Shown here in pieces: positions 10,516 to 19,854 of a stretch of 64,000 bases of DNA. The first letter of the stretch is position 1, and each line of letters starts with the position of its first letter. The notes under the pieces were generated by a model. That model saw nothing but the letters and a program-made list of their open reading frames with translations, ran no database searches and had not been told where the DNA came from. The DNA comes from Halichoerus grypus (lineage: Eukaryota > Chordata > Mammalia > Carnivora > Phocidae), in NCBI RefSeq assembly GCF_964656455.1, contig NC_135726.1:3730001-3794000 (forward strand). The letters run 5' to 3'. The position numbers and the translations under genes were made by a program.

Positions 10516-11435
10516 GACTGAGGGAGAGTAGAAAGTGGGAAGGAAGTGGGCAGCCAGGCTGGGGCAGAGGAAAAGGCGTCAGCACCCTGCAGATCTGCCC
10601 CCGCCCTGACCAGGCCTGGGCTAAGGGTTGGCCCCCACGAGGCCCAGGGTCCTGGGGCCATCAGGGAGAGCCAGCAGCCAGAGGCCGGGGGCCCTCCCCT
10701 GATGGAGCGCTGACCCAAATCCTGCCTAATTCCTCCAAGGGGGGAAGAGACGGAGCAAGGAGAAGGGCCAAGACAAGCAGAGAGCCTTCCAGAGCCCCTT
10801 CCCGGGACGCACTGAGGCAAGGGGACGCTCTCACGCATGCTCCAGATTCCACCAGCAGAACCAGGAGCCAAGGGCTGACGAAAGCCCACCTATCCGAGGA
10901 TGCCGCCGGCCTGCCTGCCCCCCCAGGACCCTGGCCTCCCACAGCATCCCCTCCAGGGCTGCAAGGCATGGTCGGGCTGCAGAGGGCAGAGGGATGTCTC
11001 CAGAACACCACCTCCTTTGGATGACTGCCTCCATGGGAGGCATGGTTCAGGAAGAAAAACAAACGCGCACTTGGTGGGGAGGGAGGAAGCAGGCGGCAGA
11101 TGCTGGGAGGCGAGACACAGTGTCTGGAGGAGGTCAGGGCAGGCTGGCGGGTGGCTGGGCTGGAGGGTGGCCCCCCCGGGTGCCCCGTGGCGCCAGGCCA
11201 GGGTCGGGCCCCCAGGCTCTTCCGGTTGGGCCTGGCAGGGAACTTGGGCAGAGAAAGTGTCCCTGGCAGGCTGCCACGACCCAGGGGTCCTCCTGCACCC
11301 ACGGCCAACATTCCTGGCCATCTTGGGTCTGACAGCACCGGGGGCTGGGTGGCCCAGCCCAGGACCCCAGGCCTCAGCTCCCTCCTGTCCACTGCTCCTG
11401 CCTGAGGTCAAGCCCTCAGCCATCCTCCCTCAGCA
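10516..11435. other. Unassigned GC-rich DNA
   Basis: About 0.9 kb of GC-rich sequence. Long open frames on both strands overlap one another, and none shows a recognisable domain. Confidence 0.35.
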
Positions 11436-11437
11436 CC

Positions 11438-11522
11438 CCTTATTCGTTCACTCAATTAGGCATTCGGGAGCTCCAAGGCCCCACTCAAGGCATTGGGGTT
11501 ACAGCAGTAGACAGACCTGTCA
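11438..11522 (-). mobile_element. L2 3' end fragment
   Basis: TTATTCGTTCACTCAATTAG then CATTGGGGTTACAGCAGTAG is the reverse complement of the L2 end. It abuts an L2 fragment in the opposite orientation. Confidence 0.5.
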
Positions 11523-11524
11523 TG

Positions 11525-11855
11525 GCCGGCAGAGTTTCTGCTCACTCACCCTCAATGGCTCCCCACTACCTTCAGGACGGGGCAAACCCCCCCACACACA
11601 TTCAAAGCCATCAACCCGGGCTGGAGCTCTCCTCTCTGGACTCCAGCCCTCCCCCAGCGCTCCAGTCATCCGGACAGGCCCCCCACAGTGTGCACCGCAC
11701 CCAAGTTCATGACCCCCTCCAAGCCTTTGCCCGCGCCAGTCCCTCCACCAGGCGTACCATCCTGTCCCCTCTGCGCATGACCCATTTTTCACTGCTCTTT
11801 CAGGACACCTCCCTTGTCCCCTCCACCAGATGCTAGCTTTAGACTGAAGACCCCT
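11525..11855 (+). mobile_element. L2 fragment
   Basis: CAATGGCTCCCCACTACCTT, AGGACGGGGCAAACC, CATTCAAAGCCATCAACC, CAAGCCTTTGCCCGCG and GACACCTCCCTTGTCCCC follow the order of the L2 3' part (tggctccccattgccctcagga...ggcctttgcacatgc...ttccctgac). Confidence 0.65.
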
Positions 11856-12115
11856 GGTGTGAGATCGAGGTGACGAGCACACTCAGATATATATGAGTCA
11901 CAGGAGATCTTGCAGGAGGGAGAAGGATATGGGGCCTGAGGAAGGGGTGGCAGGGGTCACTGAGCAGGGGTCCCAGGGCGGGGGCCTGCCTGGAGGGGGG
12001 CAGGAAGGTCACAGTTTGGAGGCTTTGCAGGGGGCAGGAATCATTTGCTGACAGACCCTGGGGCCCTCCACTCACAGCTGGAGAAAGAATTGTTGCCTGG
12101 GGTCCACAGGCCACT
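11856..12115. other. Unassigned DNA
   Basis: No repeat or exon recognised. Confidence 0.3.
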
Positions 12116-12119
12116 CTCC

Positions 12120-12440
12120 TGCTCATGAACCTTCAAGAGCTCCCCATGGCCCAGCCACAAAGTCTAAAAGATGCCGGACACCCAAGAGTGGCCATTCACA
12201 GCCCTCATGCTGGCCCAATCCACCCTCCCTCCTCCACTCCTGACCCTCCCTCCACCACCCAAAGGCCCCTGCTGTTCTCTCGCTCCCAAAGGCCCCTCCC
12301 TGTCCTCCACCTGACCCGTGGTTATCAGCCCTCCTTGTCCTCTCAAGGAAGCCTCCCCATCCACCCCAGGCAGCCTGAACCCTGTCCCACTGCAGTCCTC
12401 CAAACCCAGGGACACCTGTGTCACCTCGGCATTCCTCCCT
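12120..12440 (+). mobile_element. L2 fragment
   Basis: Begins AACCTTCAAGAGCTCCCCAT, a CAAAGTCTAAAAGATGCC block and CAGCCCTCATGCTGGCCCAA, matching the L2 'aactccccattgcc...aaagtccaaactcc...ggccctccatgatctggcc' order. The remainder is pyrimidine-rich and diverged. Confidence 0.6.
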
Positions 12441-12444
12441 TGAA

Positions 12445-12540
12445 GTTAGGTACCCTGCCCATTTTACAGTTGAGGCTGAGGCACAGAAAGGTTAGGTCAC
12501 ATGCCCAGGCCACACAGCTCTGAAATGAGGGGCTGGGCTG
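12445..12540 (-). mobile_element. MIR fragment
   Basis: GCCCATTTTACAGTTGAGGC, TGAGGCACAGAAAGGTTAGG and CATGCCCAGGCCACACAGCT are the reverse MIR core. Confidence 0.85.
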
Positions 12541-12849
12541 GGGACAGGGCGGCACTCTGTGCCTTACACAGCCTGCACCGGTCACAGTATTCCTCAGTGG
12601 GAGCCTTTCATTCCTTACCTGGCCCCTGGCGGCCAGGGGATCCCAGAGCGTCTAGCCCAGCAGGCGGGAGATGAAGCCCCAGCCGGGCGATGCCACCCAC
12701 ACATGGGATGTGACCATGAACCTCTGTGGGCTTTGGGAGTTTAACACTGAAATCAGCATCTGCAGCTGCACTGGCCACACCACAGGGGACAGCCGCGTGA
12801 CTCCGGACCCCTGAGCGCTCCAGGCCCGTTCCCTCCTCTCTACATTGTG
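12541..12849. other. Unassigned DNA upstream of the CpG-rich block
   Basis: No repeat or exon recognised. It becomes GC-rich toward its right end and includes a C10 run near 12870. Confidence 0.3.
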
Positions 12850-13295
12850 GGGGGGTTGGGCAGATGCCCCCCCCCCCCGGGGGTCTCCCCGCACCGCGCC
12901 CGCCCGCCGGGAGAAGGCCAAGTCCTTTCCGGTGGAGCTGCCCCGGAGCGACAGCGGCAAGAGGAGGGAGGAGCCAGGAAATCCGGGCGGGGCGGCGCCC
13001 ACCCCCAGCCCCGGGCCAGGCGCCGGAGGGGGCGCCGGCTGCCCCCAGAAACGCGCTCCAGATGCGCGCGGCGCTGCCAGCATTCCTGGAAGGTAACGCC
13101 AGGCCGCGCGGGGGGCGGGGGCGCAGGCCGCCGCCAGATGCGCACGGCGCACAGCTGCCCCCGGCTAATAAGGTCAGCTCCTGGCTCCGGCGAGCCGCGC
13201 GCACACACCGGCCGCCGCCGCCGCGGGGGAGGGCCCGAGCCCCCGTGGGGACACGGAAGGGCTGCTGGGCTCATCGGGGAGGGGTCGGCACCCAC
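12850..13295. promoter_or_regulatory. CpG-rich block (possible CpG island)
   Basis: The densest CpG region of the window, with repeated CGC, GCGCC and CCGCCGCCG words, for example around 13000-13150 and 13195-13240. Inside lies ATGCGCGCGGCGCTGCCAG followed by CATTCCTGGAAG and a GTAACG that could serve as a splice donor at about 13093. No TATA box and no supporting downstream exon are visible. It could be a CpG-island promoter, an orphan island or an enhancer with CATTCC (TEAD-like) and GCTAATAAGGTCA words. Confidence 0.5.
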
Positions 13296-13569
13296 TCCCA
13301 CCCCTGGGGGAAGGAGCCGACCCCCGCTTTGGGGGACCAAAAAACACCCAGCACCCTTCCCCCCCAGTGAACCCCTCCCTGCCAGGCGTGGGACCCCGAG
13401 GTGGGAGAGGTCAGAACCCCACCCCTTGCCGTTGGAGGGTCGGTGGGGATGCGCGCGGGGCTTGTTCTGCTTTTCTCTTGTATTGGCTGTTTCCCTTCAG
13501 TGACTGAGAGGAGACCACGTGCTGCGTTGGGGGTCCTGGCCTGAGGCGAAGGGCAGGCATTGCAGGTGC

Positions 13570-13739
13570 CCCCTAGACTGGGGATCTGCACTGTGGGAAG
13601 CGCCCCCTAGACTGGGGATCTGCACTGTGGGAAGCGCCCCCTAGACTGGGGATCTGCACTGTGGGAAGCGCCCCCTAGACTGGGGATCTGCACTGTGGGA
13701 AGCGCCCCCTAGACTGGGGATCTGCACTGTGGGAAGCGC
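13570..13739 (+). repeat. Minisatellite, 34-bp unit x 5, with CTCF-like cores
   Basis: The unit CCCCCTAGACTGGGGATCTG followed by CACTGTGGGAAGCG recurs at 34-bp spacing with the TAG at 13574, 13608, 13642, 13676 and 13710. Copies 2-5 appear identical; copy 1 differs at its left edge (GTGCC instead of GCGCC). The near-perfect identity indicates recent amplification. Each later copy carries AGCGCCCCCTAG, which is the reverse complement of the strongest part of the CTCF motif. Confidence 0.95.
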
Positions 13740-13980
13740 AGCTGCAGGGAGCTGGGGCTCCTAGGATTCCCTGCCCCCGCCACAAGGGAACTCACACCCC
13801 TCCCCCCCAGCCTATCCCCTCCACCTCACCCCGGGAACACCCTGTCCTCCACTGGGAGATGTGAGGTCACCAGCCTGGGGTCATGGGGGGCAGGGGGGAA
13901 AGGGAGCCAGTTGGGGGATCAGAGCCCAGATTCCGCTCCTCCCTTCCATCCAGGTCCCCCACAGGGCCAAGGGCAGTCCC
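13740..13980. other. Unassigned GC-rich DNA
   Basis: No repeat or exon recognised between the minisatellite and the adjacent putative regulatory element. Confidence 0.3.
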
Positions 13981-13984
13981 CCCT

Positions 13985-14112
13985 CCTGCCCCTTCCTCCC
14001 TAGATAAAGGCGCCGGCAGCCGCCTTTGTTTCTCGGGTGTAAACCGAGCCAGATGCGGTCTAATCCCCCAGCTGGGCTGGATTTGCTGGCGGCTTAGGCT
14101 CTAGAGGCTCCC
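13985..14112. promoter_or_regulatory. Putative conserved noncoding element
   Basis: Unique-looking and motif-dense: CTAGATAAAGGCGCC (GATA-like), GCCGCCTTTGTTTCTCGGG (SOX-like CTTTGTT), GTCTAATCCCCCAGCTGGGC (bicoid-class TAATCC and an E-box) and GGATTTGCTGGCGG. No repeat family fits. Function is inferred from motif density alone. Confidence 0.35.
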
Positions 14113-14254
14113 AAGCCCTCCGGCCCCGCCTGCCCGGCTGGCGCTTTCAGGGCTGCTGGGGTGGGGGTGAGGGTGCTGGCGGCCTCAACCTCACTCTTCT
14201 CCCACCTGAGGGCCAAGGAGAGGGTGAGGCCCCTGGCTTTGGGATCCTGTCCTC

Positions 14255-14378
14255 ATGGGGCCGAATGACCTTGGGTGAATCTCGTGACTCAGAGCCTTGG
14301 TTTTCTCATCTATAAATTGGGAATGATGAGGACAAACCCCACAGGTCCTATAGCTCAGATACTTTTATGAGGATCTGG
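14255..14378 (+). mobile_element. MIR fragment
   Basis: AATGACCTTGGGTGAATCTC, GGTTTTCTCATCTATAAATT and GGGAATGATGAGGAC follow the MIR core and the segment after it. Confidence 0.75.
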
Positions 14379-14539
14379 AATGGCGTTCACCTCCCTGACC
14401 ACCCACTGAGAGCCACAGTGCCCCATCTAACCACACACCCCGTCTCCAGGGCACAGAACAGCGGTGACAGAAACGGAGATGCCTAGGGAACTCTGCAGGC
14501 GCACCCCATGCCTTCCAAGAACCAGAGAACCCAAGGAAG

Positions 14540-14665
14540 CTGGTGCTAACATTAATCCCGCTGTGCAGAGGAAGAAGCTGAGGCCCAGAAAGTTCCCAAA
14601 GCTAGTAAGACACAGGATTATCAGTAAAATAGGGAAATGGCCCAGGTCACTGAGCAAATGAGAGG
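14540..14665 (-). mobile_element. MIR fragment
   Basis: TGTGCAGAGGAAGAAGCTGA, GGCCCAGAAAGTTCCC and AAAGCTAGTAAGACACAGGA are a reverse MIR core with typical substitutions. Confidence 0.65.
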
Positions 14666-14744
14666 CAGAGAATAGATGCCCCAGGGGCGCATGCGGGAGC
14701 AGCACGGGGAGGGCAATGCCAAGGTCCCCTGGTAGCACTAGGTG

Positions 14745-14890
14745 GGGTCTTCAGAGTGTGGTCTAAAGCCGTCCAGAATCAGACCCCTGTGAGTCTTGCT
14801 AAAAATGCAGATTCCTAGGCACCGGTCTGCCCCACCACACTCGAGTCCGGTGGGGAGGCCCTGGAATCTGCATTTATTACAGGTGTGTAT
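14745..14890 (+). mobile_element. MER5A-type hAT-Charlie nonautonomous element
   Basis: CAGAGTGTGGTCTAAAGCCG, AATCAGACCCCTGTGAG, TTGCTAAAAATGCAGATTCC, TAGGCACCGGTCTGCCCCAC and CCTGGAATCTGCATTTATTA match the MER5A order, including the TGCAGATTCCTAGG and AATCTGCATTT signature words. Confidence 0.75.
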
Positions 14891-15234
14891 ATGTGACAGT
14901 GGGGGGGGGCGGGGTCGGAGGACTTGCATTCCGTGCTGCTGTCCAGGTGGCCGTGCCCTCTGTGTATGGGGGGCCAGGGGAGAAGGGGCCTAGGGCAGGC
15001 CAAGCCCCAGGCAACTCTGAAGGGGGCTCTCTGTCCCCTCTGGGGCCCACCCTATAGCCCTGGGCCACCCGGGCTGGGAGCACAGCCTCACCTGGGCTGG
15101 TCCAGCCAGAAGGTGGGCGGGATGCCAAGCTCAGAACCCGCCAGGAGTGTCTGATGGATGCGGCGCCTCCTTCCAGAGGCCATTAATCATCCGAAGAAAC
15201 TCCCTGTCAGTCCCCCTGTTCCCACTGCCTCCAC
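14891..15234. other. Unassigned GC-rich DNA
   Basis: No exon recognised. A short G run lies near 14900. Confidence 0.3.
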
Positions 15235-15512
15235 CCATGCACAAGCCCCACACGCGGACACGCAGACACGCAGACCACCACACATGCACACGCACACACG
15301 CACCTCATGCACGCAGATGCACACCACACCGCCGTCTGCATCCGCCACACATGCAAGAGCACGCCTCCCACGGACCCAAGCTGTGCACGCGCACGCACAG
15401 CACACACACACGTCGGCACAGATTTCAGACACCGCACACCGATCCCGCACAACACACTGTGCGCTCACACTGTACTGAGCATGAGCACACACACACACGC
15501 GTGCACGTGGCG
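15235..15512 (+). repeat. CA/CACG-rich low-complexity region
   Basis: Imperfect CACA, CACG and CGCA words over about 280 bases, with the purest run ACACACACACACGCGTGC near 15490. The His/Thr/Arg frames on the plus strand and Cys/Val frames on the minus strand follow from this composition. Confidence 0.85.
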
Positions 15513-15698
15513 GTCAAGCCCGTTCCCACCCTGTGGGAGGAGACAAGACAGGGCCCCAGAGCTGTTACAAATATCCCCAAAGGCCACACCGCCCCGTGCA
15601 GCCTCCACTCCAGGGCCCCAGCCAGGTTCCAGCCCCACGGTCCTTTGCTCGGGGCTGCAAGGCTATCAGCCTTGTACCTCTCAGGCTTCTCATCCCCA
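15513..15698. other. Unassigned DNA
   Basis: No repeat or exon recognised. Confidence 0.3.
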
Positions 15699-15699
15699 T

Positions 15700-15815
15700 C
15701 CGGAGTTTTGGCTGGTGGACAGAGTGATTAATAAAAAATGAGGAAATGAATTACTGATGGGCTGATAAACATGGTTTGGCAGCCACCTTGCCTTTGCGAG
15801 CAGGGAGGGTGGTCA
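15700..15815. promoter_or_regulatory. Putative conserved noncoding element
   Basis: AT-rich island: GAGTGATTAATAAAAAATGA, GAAATGAATTACTGATGG, GCTGATAAACATGGTTTGGC and AGCCACCTTGCC. It has several homeodomain-like TTAAT/AATTA and forkhead-like ATAAACA words and no repeat signature. Confidence 0.35.
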
Positions 15816-16045
15816 TGATGAGGATTCTTCGGGGCAGGAAGACTGGGTGCGACTGTCCTTCCCCACGCATTTCACCGATGAGAACAAGCGCCGGGTAGGG
15901 GACCCATCCAGAGCCAGCAGCCCCCGAGAGACCTCCGGGACCACAGCGCAGAGATCCCCACCCCTGCCCACCCACCCATCGCCCTCTCTGACCCAGAAGC
16001 CCAGCTGTGTGGGTCTGGCCTGGGCTCATGCGCCTTACACAACAG
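15816..16045. other. Unassigned DNA
   Basis: No repeat or exon recognised. Confidence 0.3.
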
Positions 16046-16049
16046 GAAC

Positions 16050-16240
16050 CCCAGAGCCGTTCATTCATTCATCCGCTCATACCGAAAAGGACACAAACAC
16101 AGGGCTGAGATCCTGAAGATGCAACCAGGGTGGAGAGAAGCTGTCTTCAGCGGAGCACTTGGGCCTCCAGGAGGAGGTGACACTTGAGTGCTGGATGAAA
16201 AAGAGCCGGTGCCCAGGACAGAGGGGGCAGGGGGCTGTGG
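16050..16240. mobile_element. Ancient dispersed repeat, family not named
   Basis: Starts with TTCATTCATTCATCCGCTCA and continues with a GGAGGAGGTGACACTTGAGT word that recurs in old mammalian interspersed repeats. The family and orientation cannot be fixed by eye. Confidence 0.3.
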
Positions 16241-17224
16241 CAGCAGGACCCCTCCCGCTCCAGAGCCCAGGAAGAAGCACCACGTGAGGATCTGTCCATT
16301 TGGCTCCCACACCCACATCCTAAGCAGGTCAAGGCACCAGGAGGCAGTCCTGTCCCTCTTTGCTCCCAATTCTGGCCACACCCTGCGCCCCGATCCACCC
16401 ACCCACCTGAGGGCGTCCAATGGGGTAGTCTGGGTCCTTCCCCCCACAGCCCCCATCCATCCCGTGCCAAAGCTTGAGGCCTGAGGGGAGCAGAATGTAT
16501 AGAACATTTCCATTCAGATACGAGGCCTGGTTTTCTCAAAGCGTGCCCCCGGGAAGCGCCTCGTGGCCAGGGCCTCTCATTGGGCTCTGCGTGTTCTTTA
16601 GCATCCAGAAGGCCACTCCCAAGGACGAAGTCAGGGAAAGCACTTGGCTCAGTCTGGCCTTGGGGTGACAAGCATGTGCCTTCCAAGGGATGTAGCAAAG
16701 GCCAACGCCTTCTCCACGGCCCGTCTGCCAAAAAGCCTCGCTGTTTTCCGTCTCCCACGCCCAACTGCGGGGAAGCAAATCTGGCTGGGCCCGGGCCCCA
16801 CGAGCCTGACACCCCTTCACCAGGGCAGAGGGTCTGCCAAGCGTGGGCACCGGCAGCCCTCGGAGAAGAGGCACCGAGTGACACCCACCAGCTGTCGGCA
16901 CCGGGGTTCCCTGGAGGCCAGGACCATGGTGACTCTCCATTTGCTTTTTGCAAGTTTTTCTCGACCTTCTAAGTTTTCAGGCATCATTTTGTGCTGGGGG
17001 AGCAGGGAGTGTTACAAAAGACACTCACGGGAGGAAGGAATGGAAATGGCCTTGACACAGAAGCGAAACTCAAGGTTTGGATGGGCTTTGGGACCTCGGC
17101 CGGCAGCTCTTGCAAGGAAGACCCCGCATAGCCATCACACTGCTCACGCAGGCAGCTCCACACGGACGGCCGCTGAGGAAGGCAGAGAAAGGGGCTATGT
17201 CCAGCCAGTCACCCCTCTGTCCTA
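16241..17224. other. Unassigned DNA
   Basis: About 1 kb without an assignable repeat, apart from a faint MER5-like GGTTTTCTCAAAGCGTGCCC near 16530. No exon supported. Confidence 0.3.
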
Positions 17225-17345
17225 CCCGTGCAACCAGCGACTGGTCCACCCATCCATCTAAGCATCCATCTGCCTGACCCTCCACACACTCAACCATGCA
17301 TGCATCCACCCGCCCGTCCGTCTGTTCTCTTTCCATCTTTCTGTC
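17225..17345 (+). repeat. CATC/CCAT-rich imperfect repeat
   Basis: ACCCATCCATCTAAGCATCC, CATGCATGCATCCACC and CCGTCCGTCTG words indicate a decayed (CCAT)n-type array. Confidence 0.6.
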
Positions 17346-17449
17346 CTTCCACCCACTCATCTGTAGGAAGCACCTTTTTCACTTTACCTAACCAGCATCT
17401 GTCCCTCCCCAACCCCGCGGGGCTGTCAATCAGCACACTCCCTTTCTCT

Positions 17450-17790
17450 CCGTAGGGGTGGGCAGGTGTACCGGGCTGAGCCAATCAGGATCTTCCCTGG
17501 GACATTAGCTAGGGAACTGTTCTTCTCCCCACTCTGGAGTCACTAGATGTCAGCCTCGAACTGCTTGCTGGTGGCAGTCTCTGACAGCCTTGTGAAGAGA
17601 ACCTGCCAACAAGTGAATCCCACCCAGGAAAAAGCAGAGCTGAGGATGGAGAAAGGCAGAGGCCTGGCGGCATCCGATGAACCCGGGACCCACGGGGCCT
17701 GAAGGCAGCATCACCCTCAGTCAGTTCAATAATGCCCCTTCTTGCTAGCGTGCGCTGGAGTTGGGCTTGTCACTTACGGATAGAAAGGGG
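17450..17790 (+). mobile_element. Old LTR-type repeat remnant, family not named
   Basis: GCTGAGCCAATCAGGATCTT, GGAGTCACTAGATGTCAG, GCTGAGGATGGAGAAAGGCA, TCAGTTCAATAATGCCCCTT and GAGTTGGGCTTGTCACTT follow, in order, the 3' part of an old LTR family known from many mammalian genomes (an 'aataaattccctttt' polyadenylation region followed by 'gagttgggtttctgtcac'). The assignment to an LTR class is from memory of that pattern. Confidence 0.4.
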
Positions 17791-17984
17791 CAGGGGTCAC
17801 ACAAGCCCTTCTCATATGGCACCCGGTGATTTAGAACCTTCTAGATGCTCATCCCTGAGTCAGATGAGGATACCCTATAGACAAACAAGCCTTGCCCTTC
17901 CTGCCAGAGGCTGACCCCCCAGCTGGACAGGCAGTTCTACAACAAAGCCACACAGCTCAGACACTAGGACAGCACAGGATCAAA

Positions 17985-18095
17985 AGGGGACAGACAAGAC
18001 CCCTATCACTAAGCCTCAGTTCTCCTATCTATAAAATGGAGACAGCATCCCTATCGTGCAGGGCTGCTCGAAGATCAGTGATGGAGTAAGCCATG
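17985..18095 (+). mobile_element. MIR fragment
   Basis: CACTAAGCCTCAGTTCTCCT, ATCTATAAAATGGAGACAGC and GCAGGGCTGCTCGAAGATCA are the MIR core and the segment after it. Confidence 0.75.
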
Positions 18096-18400
18096 TGAGC
18101 TGCCCACCCACCAGCCATTCCTACCCCCTTCTTTTTTGATGGCACAGCCTGCCCCCCATGAAGTCTGAAAAGGTCAGAGACTCCTATTCCCAGCACCCCT
18201 GCAATTACAGTTGCACAGATGACCAGGCCTGGAGAAGTGGACTCAAGTTGGCTGAAATCTTCTGGGAAACACTCTTCCCCAAAAGAGAAAAGAGCGAGAG
18301 AGCCCCCTTCCTCTTCCCATCCTGCTTCTGGATATTATCGTGTGAGAACATGATGCTTGGAGCTATGGCAGCCAGCTTGCAGCCATGAGGAAAGGGTCAA
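18096..18400 (+). mobile_element. Old LTR-type repeat remnant, family not named
   Basis: AAGTTGGCTGAAATCTTCTG, GGAAACACTCTTCCCC and GCTATGGCAGCCAGCTTGCA with a trailing GCCATGAGG resemble the middle of the same class of LTR as at 17.45-17.79 kb. Assignment is tentative. Confidence 0.35.
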
Positions 18401-18504
18401 GAGAATCATGCTTGGATTTACCTGAAGGAAAAGGTCATCTCTTGTACACTTGGGGCTGGGAGCTGGGGCTTACACTCTCATTATAGGTTGTGGGAGGTGG
18501 TCTT

Positions 18505-18745
18505 ATGAAGCAGATAAAAGAAGTGATTTCTGGAACCACTCTTTTCGGGTTCAAATCTGAGCTCTACTACTTGCTGGCTGTGTGACCTCAGGCAAGTTAC
18601 TTGACCTCTCTGTGCTTCCATTTTCTCCTCTATAAAAATGGGAATACTTAGGAGTGTTAAATAATTTAGTACAGCTCGAAAACCTCTAGCACGGTGCTCA
18701 GCACAAAGAAAGTGCCCAACAGACATGAGGTGTAATTAGCCATCA
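18505..18745 (+). mobile_element. MIR element, nearly full length
   Basis: GGTTCAAATCTGAGCTCTAC (B-box side), TGGCTGTGTGACCTCAGGCA, AGTTACTTGACCTCTCTGTG, CTCCTCTATAAAAATGGGAA, the AGGAGTGTTAAATAATTTAG segment and GCACGGTGCTCAGCACAAAG then AAAGTGCCCAACAGAC. This is one of the best-preserved MIRs in the window. Confidence 0.95.
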
Positions 18746-18754
18746 CAGTCAGAA

Positions 18755-19105
18755 CATGTAGGGGCCCGGGGTGGGGGGCAGGCTGGGACCGGGGGAAGCC
18801 GGCAGGCGCAGAGGCCCAGCCCGCGGGAGCCGAACAGGAGCCGTGAGTCTGCTCCCGGCCTTGGCACCGCGGCGGCCGCGCTGACTTGCTCTGCGTTCCC
18901 CCTGCCAAGGCCGGAGCAGCTGGCTCCAGGCTGCCGATGACGCAGCCCGCCCTCCACCCGCTGGCTGGGCCGCCCTCGCCCACCGACAGCCAGGCTGGCG
19001 GCCCGCGAGGTGGGCGTCCTATCGGCCCGGGGGCGGGGGGGGGACTCGGCCACCGGTCCAGAGGTGCCCGCCCACCTCCCTGCAGGCAGCCCTCCCTGAC
19101 TCCCC
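18755..19105. promoter_or_regulatory. GC- and CpG-enriched block
   Basis: CpG words are frequent (GCACCGCGGCGGCCGCGCTG near 18865, GGCGTCCTATCGGCCCGGG near 19012). CCGATGACGCAGCCCGCC near 18933 holds a CRE/AP-1-like TGACGCA. CpG density is lower than in the block at 12.85 kb. No start, donor or transcript evidence. Confidence 0.35.
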
Positions 19106-19139
19106 GCCAGCGAGCTTCACCTTCGGGGTAGAGAGCTGT

Positions 19140-19235
19140 GTCTCTCGGCCCCTCCCGCCACAGCCGAGTGTGAAAGCAATTCCACTTGGCAGCCTCGCAA
19201 CAGTGAGTCAAAAACAGTTGTCTGGCTCGTCGGAT
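19140..19235. promoter_or_regulatory. Putative conserved noncoding element
   Basis: GTGTGAAAGCAATTCCACTT, GGCAGCCTCGCAACAGTGAG and TCAAAAACAGTTGTCTGGCT form a unique, motif-rich stretch beside the CpG-enriched block. Only suggestive. Confidence 0.25.
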
Positions 19236-19351
19236 GCCCAGGCCCTGCACAGCTCAGAGCAGGCTGCTGGGCTGGGGGCCACGTAACTCTCTTGGGCGTG
19301 TTCTCTCCAGCGAGGGCCGAACGCCCCAGGCTCAGGGTGTGTGTGTGTTGC

Positions 19352-19366
19352 GGGGGGGGGGGGGGG
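19352..19366 (+). repeat. G15 homopolymer
   Basis: Fifteen consecutive G bases preceded by a GTGTGTGTGTTGC stretch. Likely length-polymorphic and prone to assembly error. Confidence 0.9.
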
Positions 19367-19624
19367 ACCAGGGTGCTTTGCAGCAGGGTAAACTGAGGGA
19401 GAAGGAGGCTCACATCTTTCTGCACCATCTCCTCTTCTGCTGTCTGCTCCTCTGGGCTCAAGAACATGTTACTGCTGACCGCCCTCTGCTACCGAAAGCG
19501 GATCCGACATGACTGAGCTTCCCTCCCTCTCTGCTGCCTCTATGTGGGTCTCTCGGGGCTGGGACACTGTAAGGATCGAGGATGCTAGGCACGGCCTGCA
19601 GGCAGGGACTTGGCCGTTCACACA

Positions 19625-19815
19625 CAACACCTCCTGGCCTCTCCATGACGACCCCAGACACGGGCACTGTCGCTCCCCCCATCTTGCAGGTGAGCACACT
19701 GAGGCTCAGCGCGTGTGAGTACCTTCCCCGAGTCACACAGCAAGTTCATGGACAGGCAGGAATTCAAACCCAGGCTTGGCTGACCTTAAAGCCAGGGCAT
19801 TCACTGCACTGACTC
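19625..19815 (-). mobile_element. MIR element
   Basis: CCATCTTGCAGGTGAGCACA, CTGAGGCTCAGCGCGTGTGA, CGAGTCACACAGCAAGTTCA, GGAATTCAAACCCAGGCTTG and CCAGGGCATTCACTGCACTG give most of a reverse MIR. Confidence 0.9.
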
Positions 19816-19854
19816 AGCATTCCCAGAAGCTTCCGGACGCAGGGCTTTGCCCTC

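Noticed and set aside
11438..12540. Possible exons in C-rich frames
   Set aside because: The interval is accounted for mainly by L2 and MIR fragments.
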